Assembly: GCA_023461275.1 (NCBI GenBank)
Contig: JAEYMI010000029.1
Span: 16,298 to 80,297, forward strand
Source: Actinomycetes bacterium
GTDB taxonomy: Bacteria; Actinomycetota; Actinomycetes; Mycobacteriales; Mycobacteriaceae
Length of the DNA: 64,000 bases
Direction: 5' to 3'
A model generated the notes under the pieces. That model did no database searches, had not been told where the DNA came from, and saw nothing but the letters and a program-made list of their open reading frames with translations. Both the position numbers and the translations under genes were made by a program. Shown here piece after piece: positions 57,551-64,000 of the stretch; the first letter of the stretch is position 1, and the number at the start of each line of letters is the position of its first letter.

Positions 57551-60211
57551 GTGAATTCCCCAATAACGGCCGAGCACAAGAGGCTCGTCGAGTCTCCCGG
57601 AGTGCTCGGCCCCTGGCGCATGTGGGGGCCATACCTGGCCGGACGTCAGTGGGGCACGGTACGGGAGGACTATTCCGCCGACGGTAACGCCTGGGACTCG
57701 TTCTCCTTCGAACAGGCCCGCTCTCGCGCCTACCGCTGGGGCGAGGACGGCCTGGGCGGAATCTGCGACCGTTTCGGGTTTCTGAACCTCGCTGTGTCGC
57801 TGTGGAACCGCAAAGACCCCATCCTCAAAGAGCGGCTCTACGGGCTGACCAACGAGCAGGGAAATCACGGCGAAGACGCCAAGGAGTACTGGTGGACCGT
57901 CGACGGCACGCCCACCCACTCGTGGATGCAGTGGCTCTACCGATACCCGCAGGCCGAGTTCCCCTACCAGCAGTTACGGGAGGAGAATGCGCGCCGCGGA
58001 CGCGACGATCGTGAGTACGAACTCGCCGACACCGGCGTACTCGACGAGAACCGCTTCTTCGACATGCTCATCACCTACGCCAAGGCCTCGCCCGAGGACA
58101 TCTGCGTGCGCATCGAGATCACCAACCATGGTCCCGACGCCGCGTCGATCGATGTGCTGCCGCATCTGTGGTTGCGCAACACATGGTCGTGGGGTCGTGA
58201 CAATCGTGGCGGAATGATCCGTGCCGTCGACGAGTTGCGGCTGCCGTCGGAAGCGATGCGTGCGGTGGTGGTCACCCACGGCCAACTCGGCCGCTACTAC
58301 CTGTCCGGGGCTGGCGAGCCCCGACTGTTGTTCTGCGACAACGAAACCAACGCAGTCAAGTTGTTCGGTGCCGCGCAGAACGCCACCCCGTTCACGAAGG
58401 ATGGAATCGACAGATTCGTCGTCGGCGGCGAAGAGGATGCGGTCAACCCTGACGACCGCGGAACCAAATGCGCGTTCATGTACAGCTTCGACGACGTAGA
58501 GCCCGGCGGCACGCGGGTCATCAGCCTGCGATTGAGCCAGACCCAACCCGATGCGCTGACCTTCGGGCCCGGATTCGGCGCGGTCTTCGCCGACCGACGT
58601 GAGGAGTCCGACGAGTTCTACGACGCGGTGATCGGCTCGCATGTCACCGACGTCGACCGCGCCATCTCACGTCGTGCCTACGCCGGATTGCTTTGGGGCA
58701 AACAGCTTTACCGCTACGACGTCAGTCAGTGGCTACAGGGCGATCCGGCCAGTGATCCGTCGCCGGCATCACGGCGAGACCCGGGCCGTCGAAACACCGA
58801 CTGGCGCCACGTCTCGCTCGCCGACGTGATCTCCATGCCCGACGAATGGGAGTACCCGTGGTTCGCCGCATGGGATTTGGCCTTCCACACCATCCCGCTG
58901 GCACACGTCGACCCGGACTTCGCCAAGGAGCAACTCGTGTTGATGTGCCGCGAGTGGGCGATGCACCCCAATGGCCAATTGTGTGCCTACGAATGGGAAT
59001 TCGGCGACGTCAACCCGCCGGTGCACGCGTGGGCGGCGTGGCAGGTCTACCGCATCGACGGCAGACGCGACCGCGAGTTCCTCATCCGGGTGTTCACCAA
59101 ACTGCTGCTGAACTTCTCCTGGTGGGTCAACCGTAAGGATTCCGACGGGTCCAACATCTTCGAGGGCGGCTTCCTCGGGATGGACAATATCGGTCTGTTC
59201 AACCGATCGGCGCCGCTCCCAGCGGGTTTCCGGCTCGAGCAATCCGACGCGACGAGTTGGATGGCGTTCTACTGCCAGCAGATGTTCAAGATCGCCTTGG
59301 AGTTGGCCCGCCACGACACCGCATGGGATGACGTCGCGACGAAGTTCTTCGCGCACTTCCTGTCCATCGCGTCGGCGATGCGTTCCTTCGGCTCCACGCA
59401 CACCGCGCTGTGGAATGAGGAGGATGGATTCTTCTACGACGTCCTTGTCGGCGGCGACGGTCGGGCCGAACCGATGCGGGTGCGGTCGATGGTGGGGCTC
59501 CTGCCAATTCTGGGTGCCACCGAAATCCCGTCGTGGGTGCCCGTCGAATGTCCGGAGTTGACCGCACGCCTGCGGTGGATGCAGCGTCGACGGCCGTCGA
59601 CGATGTCGGCGTACATGGAGCGCTCCGAGAAGGGCCGTACCAGGACGTTGTTGTCGATGGTCGACCCTGACCGCTTGCGGCGGTTACTGGAACGGGCCTT
59701 CGATGAGGAGGAGTTCCTGTCCGACTACGGTTTACGATCGCTGTCGGCGTCCTATCGAGAGCCGATGACGATGTCGGTGGACGGCCGCGACATGGCGATC
59801 GAGTATGAACCGGGGGAGTCGCGCACCGGGATGTTCGGTGGCAACTCCAATTGGCGTGGGCCGGTGTGGTTTCCGGTGAATGTCCTGCTCGCCGACCGAC
59901 TTCGGGTGTACGGCAACTACTTCGGTGACAGTTTCACCATCGAGGTGCCCACCGGTTCGGGGAATCGCATGACGCTGCGGGACGCCGCGGATCTGCTGGA
60001 GCGCAGGCTGGAGAACCTCTTCCGGCCCGGTGCGGACGGCGCCAGACCCTCCGACGGCAAGAGGATCGAGGCCAGCGACGACCCACTGTGGCGCGACCAT
60101 CCGACGTTCAGCGAGTACTTCGACGGCGACACCGGTGAGGGGCTGGGCGCCGGCCACCAGACCGGCTGGACCGCACTGGTTGCTCATCTGATCAACCCCC
60201 GCACACCCTGA
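57551..60211 (+). CDS. GH63-like glucosidase (MGH1-type)
   Basis: An 886-aa cytoplasmic enzyme of the glucosyl-glycerate/mannosylglycerate hydrolase-like GH63 group: N-terminal WGPYLAGRQWGTVREDYS and RWGEDGLGGICDRFG, a beta-sandwich, then an (alpha/alpha)6 barrel with WEYPWFAAWDLAFHTIPLAHVD (quoted in part), CAYEWEFGDVNPPVHAWA and NWRGPVWFPVNVLL. The carboxylates of AAWDLAF and the YEWEFGD segment are likely catalytic. The substrate is not known. GTG 57551 gives the conserved N-terminus; its SD is weak. The 80 nt upstream can form an imperfect hairpin (TCTGCC and GGCAGA arms). Confidence 0.85.
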   Translation: MNSPITAEHKRLVESPGVLGPWRMWGPYLAGRQWGTVREDYSADGNAWDSFSFEQARSRAYRWGEDGLGGICDRFGFLNLAVSLWNRKDPILKERLYGLTNEQGNHGEDAKEYWWTVDGTPTHSWMQWLYRYPQAEFPYQQLREENARRGRDDREYELADTGVLDENRFFDMLITYAKASPEDICVRIEITNHGPDAASIDVLPHLWLRNTWSWGRDNRGGMIRAVDELRLPSEAMRAVVVTHGQLGRYYLSGAGEPRLLFCDNETNAVKLFGAAQNATPFTKDGIDRFVVGGEEDAVNPDDRGTKCAFMYSFDDVEPGGTRVISLRLSQTQPDALTFGPGFGAVFADRREESDEFYDAVIGSHVTDVDRAISRRAYAGLLWGKQLYRYDVSQWLQGDPASDPSPASRRDPGRRNTDWRHVSLADVISMPDEWEYPWFAAWDLAFHTIPLAHVDPDFAKEQLVLMCREWAMHPNGQLCAYEWEFGDVNPPVHAWAAWQVYRIDGRRDREFLIRVFTKLLLNFSWWVNRKDSDGSNIFEGGFLGMDNIGLFNRSAPLPAGFRLEQSDATSWMAFYCQQMFKIALELARHDTAWDDVATKFFAHFLSIASAMRSFGSTHTALWNEEDGFFYDVLVGGDGRAEPMRVRSMVGLLPILGATEIPSWVPVECPELTARLRWMQRRRPSTMSAYMERSEKGRTRTLLSMVDPDRLRRLLERAFDEEEFLSDYGLRSLSASYREPMTMSVDGRDMAIEYEPGESRTGMFGGNSNWRGPVWFPVNVLLADRLRVYGNYFGDSFTIEVPTGSGNRMTLRDAADLLERRLENLFRPGADGARPSDGKRIEASDDPLWRDHPTFSEYFDGDTGEGLGAGHQTGWTALVAHLINPRTP

Positions 60212-60260
60212 TCGATCCCGCGGTGTCGAAAGACCGCGCGGCAATCTAGGGCGCACAGAT

Positions 60261-61148
60261 CTACAGTCCTGCCCGTTCAAGTGCGTCGTCGAACTCTTCG
60301 GCGGCCTGCTTCTCGGTCTTGCCGGCGGCGAGGGCGTTGGTGTAGACCGCGAGCAGCTCGTCGCCGTGTTCGGCGTAGCGTCGTGACCAGGCCTCGCCGT
60401 CGTATCGCCAGTAGCCAATGATGTCGTATTGATCTGGTGCCCAGCCTGATTCGCGTCGAAGGTACTTGCGTACCGTCCGGGACTCGGCGGCTTCGGCGGC
60501 AAACCAGCAGTAGCCTCGGCCGGGCGGCTGTACCAGGCTGCGTACCTGCGCGCCGAGTCGGCTTGCGGCGTGCCCGTTCCCGGAGCCGACCAGTGGAATG
60601 GTGGTGATGCCTGGTTGGTCCTCGGCCCGCAGGTAGTCGAGATCATCGTCACCGAGGACTTCGGCGATCAGCGTGACCGGCGGATGATCTGTGCCCACAA
60701 GGTTTTCGATGATGCGGGCGGTAGCGGGCAGTCCGGCCAGATCGGTGACCAGAAGTAGCCAAGTGGTGTCGTCGGGCGGGTGATACCAGCCACGCGCATG
60801 CGACATCGCGACAGTCTGCCCGGCCGTTGCTTGTTGGGCCCATAGCGTCGCCGGGCCCCGGGCATGCACCACGAAGTCGACGTCCATCGTGCGTGCGTCG
60901 GGATCGACGCTGCGGATCGAATAGTTGCGGCCCTCGGGGATGTCGCCCTCGTGATATCCCCACACGTCGTCGCGCAATTCCATTGGTGTGGCTGATGTTT
61001 CGCCGGGCGCGGGAAAGTAGATGCCGACCGCTTCGTCGGGTGTGCCGGGCAGCGCGAGGCGGTCGAGGTCGTCGACATCGAAATGCACGCGCAGCAGTCG
61101 CGGGCTGAGGGACGTGGTGGCGGTGACGTGGGCGAGTGAGAAAGTCAT
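60261..61148 (-). CDS. Siderophore-interacting protein (ViuB/SIP family)
   Basis: A 295-aa flavin-dependent ferric-siderophore reductase type: FAD motif GRNYSIRSVD, the domain VVHARGPATLWAQQATAGQTV (quoted in part), and the C-terminal SIP domain (YCWFAAEAAESRTVRKYL, YWRYDGEAWSRR). The C-terminal 40 residues form an extra helical tail. It would release iron from imported siderophores with NAD(P)H. ATG 61148. It is 16 nt downstream of the acyl-CoA dehydrogenase gene. Confidence 0.9.
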   Translation of the reverse strand: MTFSLAHVTATTSLSPRLLRVHFDVDDLDRLALPGTPDEAVGIYFPAPGETSATPMELRDDVWGYHEGDIPEGRNYSIRSVDPDARTMDVDFVVHARGPATLWAQQATAGQTVAMSHARGWYHPPDDTTWLLLVTDLAGLPATARIIENLVGTDHPPVTLIAEVLGDDDLDYLRAEDQPGITTIPLVGSGNGHAASRLGAQVRSLVQPPGRGYCWFAAEAAESRTVRKYLRRESGWAPDQYDIIGYWRYDGEAWSRRYAEHGDELLAVYTNALAAGKTEKQAAEEFDDALERAGL

Positions 61149-61164
61149 TGGTGCTGGGGCAGGC

Positions 61165-62361
61165 CTATCGGGTTGCGTTGCGAATCAGGTTGCCGCCGAT
61201 GATGAGTCGCTGGATCTCGCTGGTGCCCTCGTAGAGTCGTAGCAAGCGGACATCGCGGTAGATGCGTTCCACTGGTACCTCCCGCATGTAGCCGGTGCCG
61301 CCGTGGATCTGAACCGCGAGATCGGCTACCTTGCCGACCATTTCGGTGCAGAACAGCTTCGTCGCCGACGGCGCGATCCGGCGATCCTCACCGGACACGT
61401 ACTTACGTGCCGCATCCCGTACCAGGGCTCGGCCGGCCATCACTCCGGTCTGCTGGTCGGCGAGCATCGCCTGCACCAATTGGAAAGTGCCGATGGGCTT
61501 TCCGCCCTGCGTCGCCGACGCCGCGTAGGCGACCGACTCGTCGAGGGCGCGTTGCGCCTGACCGACCGAGAGCGCGGCGATGTGGATACGCCCGCGGGCA
61601 AGCGAGGTCATGGCGGCCTTGTAGCCGGCTTCCTCCTGCCCGCCGACCAACGCCGACGACGGGACCCGCACGCCGTCGAAGGTCACGTCGGCGGTACCGG
61701 CTCCCTCTTGGCCCATCTTCTTGTCCTTGGGGCTCACACCCACGCCGTCGGCGTCGGCGGGAACGAGGAACACCGCGATGCCCGTGCTGTTTTCGTCGGC
61801 GGTGCGGGTGCGGGCGAAGACGATGAACAGATCGGCGATCGGCGCGTTGGTGATGAAGCGCTTCTGGCCGTCAATGATCCAGTCGTCGCCGTCGCGCCTG
61901 GCCGTGGTGCGCAGCCCGGCGGGGTTGGAGCCGGCGCCTGGTTCGGTGAGCGCGAACGACGCGACGACCTCGCCCGAGGCGATCCGTTTCAGCCAGGTCT
62001 TCTTCTGCTCGTCGGTGCCGAAGTTCACCAGCACCTGGCCGGCGATGCCGTTGTTGGTGCCGAACATCGAGCGCAGCGAGAGGCTGGTGTAGCCGAATTC
62101 CATGGCGAGTTCGACGTCCTGGGTGAGGTCGAGGCCCAGGCCGCCCCACTCCTGGGGGATCGCATAGCCGAACAGGCCCATGTCGGCGGCAGCGCTGCGC
62201 AGATCGGCCGGGATCTCGTTGGTCTCCATGATCTCGTTCTCGCGGGGTACCACCTTGGTGCGGATGAAGTCGTGCACCAGCGATTGGATCTGCGCGAAGT
62301 CCTCGTCGGAGACGGTCTCGGGGTTGCTGTCGGAGACGGTCTCGGTGTTGCTGTCGGCCAT
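61165..62361 (-). CDS. Acyl-CoA dehydrogenase
   Basis: A 398-aa flavoprotein: ASFALTEPGAGSNPAGLRTTA (quoted in part, FAD/substrate site), KMGQEGAGTADVTFDGVRVP, QIHGGTGYMREVPVERIYRDV (quoted in part) and the catalytic base Glu in LYEGTSEIQRLII. It oxidises an acyl-CoA to the 2-enoyl-CoA, passing electrons to ETF. The first 20 residues contain two near-identical octapeptides from a 24-bp duplication. ATG 62361 is the first Met; the duplicated part may be dispensable. Confidence 0.92.
   Translation of the reverse strand: MADSNTETVSDSNPETVSDEDFAQIQSLVHDFIRTKVVPRENEIMETNEIPADLRSAAADMGLFGYAIPQEWGGLGLDLTQDVELAMEFGYTSLSLRSMFGTNNGIAGQVLVNFGTDEQKKTWLKRIASGEVVASFALTEPGAGSNPAGLRTTARRDGDDWIIDGQKRFITNAPIADLFIVFARTRTADENSTGIAVFLVPADADGVGVSPKDKKMGQEGAGTADVTFDGVRVPSSALVGGQEEAGYKAAMTSLARGRIHIAALSVGQAQRALDESVAYAASATQGGKPIGTFQLVQAMLADQQTGVMAGRALVRDAARKYVSGEDRRIAPSATKLFCTEMVGKVADLAVQIHGGTGYMREVPVERIYRDVRLLRLYEGTSEIQRLIIGGNLIRNATR
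62306..62353. repeat. 24-bp tandem duplication at the 5' end of the acyl-CoA dehydrogenase gene
   Basis: 62306-62329 and 62330-62353 differ at one base. They encode SNTETVSD and SNPETVSD. Confidence 0.85.
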
Positions 62362-62453
62362 GGTTTCGAACGTAGCAAAGCCGAGCCCCGCGGTTGAGCG
62401 CGCTGTGTCGTTGACTGGGCACGGCTCGGCGTCGACTGGGCGCGCCCTGCGGA

Positions 62454-62521
62454 CAGAAACACCGCTTCTCGTCAGAAACACTCCGCGCGCGCAGTGTTTC
62501 TGACGAGATTGGGGGTTTCTG
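62454..62521. repeat. Nested hairpin, repeated element copy 2
   Basis: CTCGTCAGAAACACT (62468-62482) pairs perfectly with AGTGTTTCTGACGAG (62493-62507) around CCGCGCGCGC. Outer arms starting CAGAAAC (62454) and ending GTTTCTG (62521) pair imperfectly. It is related in sequence and layout to 48140-48207, but here lies between divergent genes. Confidence 0.75.
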
Positions 62522-62717
62522 TCTCGGCGGTTTGCCTTGTGTCGCTTGCCGTCTGCTGGTCGAGACCGAGCCCAACTGCTGGTCGAGTAGTGCGAGGCGC
62601 CAGCCGGGGACGTATCGAGACCCGTCGAGCCACACCGTTTCCCAAGGTAGACGACGGTCGACCGGTTTTGTCACACCCGCTTGCTAGTCTGGTGGCAGTT
62701 CGAACTCGATGATGCTT

Positions 62718-62795
62718 ACTTTCAGTGTTGACGCGTGAATGTTGCTGCGGTCCAACCCAACACACCCCCTCCGTGCGGGGTGGTTCACTGAAAGT
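62718..62795. repeat. Inverted repeat upstream of the DUF222 gene
   Basis: ACTTTCAGTG (62718-62727) and CACTGAAAGT (62786-62795) pair perfectly, 58 nt apart, with the right arm 8 nt before the GTG start. A long-range stem here could hide the start codon. Confidence 0.5.
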
Positions 62796-62803
62796 GGTGT
62801 CAG

Positions 62804-64000
62804 GTGTTCACCTTCTCCGACCCGGTCATCGACGACGCTGTGGTGTCGTCGATGCCGCGCGACGAGGTGGCCACCACCGCGGCAACGATGTTGCGCGAAG
62901 CCCGGGCCCGTGAAGCCCGCACCGTGTTGTTGGCAACGCGGCTGGCGCACGACACCTACGACGACGTCATCAACGGCGTGTACGGGTTCACATCCAGCCA
63001 TTCGCATGCCAAAGCCGACAAGGTCGCCACCGGCGAAGTGTCCCTGCAACTCGGGGTGTCGCGCACCCGGGCCGGGGAGTGGATCAAACTCGGTGAGTCC
63101 CTCGCCTCGTATCCGAAAGTCCGCCACGCGTATCTGGCCGGTAAATACTCGACCAACCGCGTCCGCAACATTGTGCGCGCTCTGGATGTTGCGCCGCCCA
63201 GCCTGAAAGACCACGCCGACGCCACCGACGACGCCCAGTCAGACCCCGAGGTCGATGCCAACTCCGACGATGGTGCGGTCGATGACGGTCAGACCGGCGA
63301 CGCCAACGACGGTGCGGTCGAGGGCGACCAGACCGGCGACGAGACCGCCACTGACGAAGAGGCAACCACCGACGACGCGGAGGCCGATAAGGACGCTGTC
63401 ATCACCGATGACGCACCCACCGACCCCGAGCCGGAGGTGGATCTCGAGGACCTGATGATCGATCTCGCGAACCGGCCCACCACCGATCCGGTGCTGCGGG
63501 ATCAGCTCGAAGAACTCGTCATCACCCTCGACCCCGATGCTGCTGAAGAATCCCGCGAGGAGTTCGCCGAGCAGTGGCAGAACGTGAAGTTCAAGACAGA
63601 CAGCACCGGGCACATGTCGATTGACATCGAATTGCCCGCCGCTCAGGGTGTGCACTTGCAGGATCGCATCCGCCATCTGATCGCGACCCGACTCTGCAAA
63701 CATGACGGCCGCCCGATCGGGATGAAGCGTGTCGCGGCGTTGGCCGAGATCACCGGCTTCCCCGGCGCACGACTGGTCTGTCAGTGCGGCATCCCGGGAT
63801 GCCCGGCGACCCCACCCCCGCCCGACCCCGACGACCCGCAAGACCCCGACGACCCGCAAGAACCCGACGACCCGCAAGGCCCCGACGACCCCGACGGCGG
63901 CCCGGACGGCATCGATGGGCCCGATGGTGGCGACGGTCCCGATGACACTGGCGGGCCCGATGACACTGACGGTCCCAATGATGGCGACGGCGCCGAGGGC
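62804..64000 (+). CDS. DUF222 (13E12-type) protein, 3' end outside window
   Basis: About 399 codons to the window edge without a stop. The first 130 residues are typical DUF222 (LLATRLAHDTYDDVINGVYGF, quoted in part; VSLQLGVSRTRAGEWIKLGE; LAGKYSTNRVRNIVRAL). An Asp/Glu-rich insert of about 80 residues follows, then more DUF222 (GVHLQDRIRHLIATRLC, PIGMKRVAALAEITGFPGARL) and a Pro/Asp-rich repetitive tail. DUF222 proteins usually end in an HNH nuclease domain, which would lie beyond 64000. They are often multicopy in Mycobacteriales. GTG 62804 is the assigned start. Confidence 0.8.
   Translation, partial: MFTFSDPVIDDAVVSSMPRDEVATTAATMLREARAREARTVLLATRLAHDTYDDVINGVYGFTSSHSHAKADKVATGEVSLQLGVSRTRAGEWIKLGESLASYPKVRHAYLAGKYSTNRVRNIVRALDVAPPSLKDHADATDDAQSDPEVDANSDDGAVDDGQTGDANDGAVEGDQTGDETATDEEATTDDAEADKDAVITDDAPTDPEPEVDLEDLMIDLANRPTTDPVLRDQLEELVITLDPDAAEESREEFAEQWQNVKFKTDSTGHMSIDIELPAAQGVHLQDRIRHLIATRLCKHDGRPIGMKRVAALAEITGFPGARLVCQCGIPGCPATPPPPDPDDPQDPDDPQEPDDPQGPDDPDGGPDGIDGPDGGDGPDDTGGPDDTDGPNDGDGAEG
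63830..63883. repeat. Three 18-bp tandem repeats in the DUF222 gene
   Basis: Units at 63830, 63848 and 63866 (GACGACCCGCAAG followed by ACCCC, AACCC or GCCCC) encode DDPQDP, DDPQEP and DDPQGP, followed by further Asp/Gly/Pro-rich repeats to the window end. Confidence 0.85.

Larger units (their letters stand above)
62362..62803. other. Gene-free region between the acyl-CoA dehydrogenase and DUF222 genes
   Basis: About 440 bases without a credible gene. It holds a second copy of the nested hairpin (62454-62521), a dispersed element with CGTATCGAGA at 62611-62620 near two CTGGTCGAG motifs (62549-62587), and an inverted repeat just before the DUF222 gene. Confidence 0.6.

Noticed and set aside
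62804..64000. DUF222 gene as evidence of a mobile element
   Set aside because: DUF222/13E12-type genes are common chromosomal multicopy genes in Mycobacteriales; no integrase, att site or transposase is seen nearby.

Overview
The window is a 64 kb piece of a high-GC actinobacterial chromosome, most likely order Mycobacteriales and probably a Gordonia-like organism. Reasons: an MSMEG_0565-0572-type nitrogen-starvation/nitrilase cluster, DUF5313, DUF5995 and DUF222 (13E12-type) proteins, monomeric NADP isocitrate dehydrogenase, many GTG starts, 4-nt ATGA/GTGA gene overlaps and leaderless-type promoters. The genus is inference. I found no tRNA, rRNA, CRISPR array or transposase.

Left part. 1-4606: a sugar/polyol uptake and oxidation operon (lipoprotein binding protein, TIM-barrel isomerase, Gfo/Idh/MocA dehydrogenase) divergent from a LacI regulator, with two copies of one operator palindrome. 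4527-13601: a nine-gene minus-strand operon matching the Nit1C/MSMEG_0565-0572 cluster. It carries a probable active nitrilase, a second nitrilase-fold protein that has lost its catalytic Cys, a radical SAM protein and an extra AMP-forming ligase. 13809-21516: a membrane GGDEF protein, 3-hydroxybutyryl-CoA dehydrogenase, an OhrR/MarR-like regulator, a DUF5313 protein, an ABC-2 exporter operon with its own TetR gene, and RarD.

Centre, 21.5-35.5 kb: a methylated-amine locus of two plus-strand operons and a regulator. Operon 1 holds a cupin, two sets of dimethylamine-monooxygenase/HODM-type genes (DmmA-like Zn-ribbon, PDR/VanB reductase and DUF3445, with one set fused), and an ammonium/methylammonium channel. 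Operon 2 holds a glutamine-synthetase-like ligase, three glutamate-synthase-derived subunits (MgsABC/GlxBCD-like) and an FAD amine oxidoreductase. Together they could turn di- or trimethylamine into methylamine, then gamma-glutamylmethylamide or N-methylglutamate, then glutamate. Both operon promoters share a near-identical 19-bp box and each has a GlnR-type box. An XRE-cupin regulator follows.

Right part. 35.4-40.2 kb: a hypothetical gene, a 1257-aa HTH-STAND-TM-WD40 protein and a small LuxR-type HTH protein. 40.3-44.9 kb: an MFS exporter/MarR pair with a palindromic operator, then a 37-aa ORF coupled to a GH13 enzyme and a PfkB kinase. 45.1-62.4 kb: OPT transporter, sulfurtransferase, SRPBCC protein, TetR, DUF5995, VIT1 transporter, Icd, quinone oxidoreductase, a TetR/acetoacetate-decarboxylase-like/DJ-1 module with three matching operators, a GH63-like glucosidase, a siderophore-interacting protein and an acyl-CoA dehydrogenase. 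The window ends inside a DUF222 gene. Several convergent gene pairs are separated by large nested hairpins, one type of which recurs.
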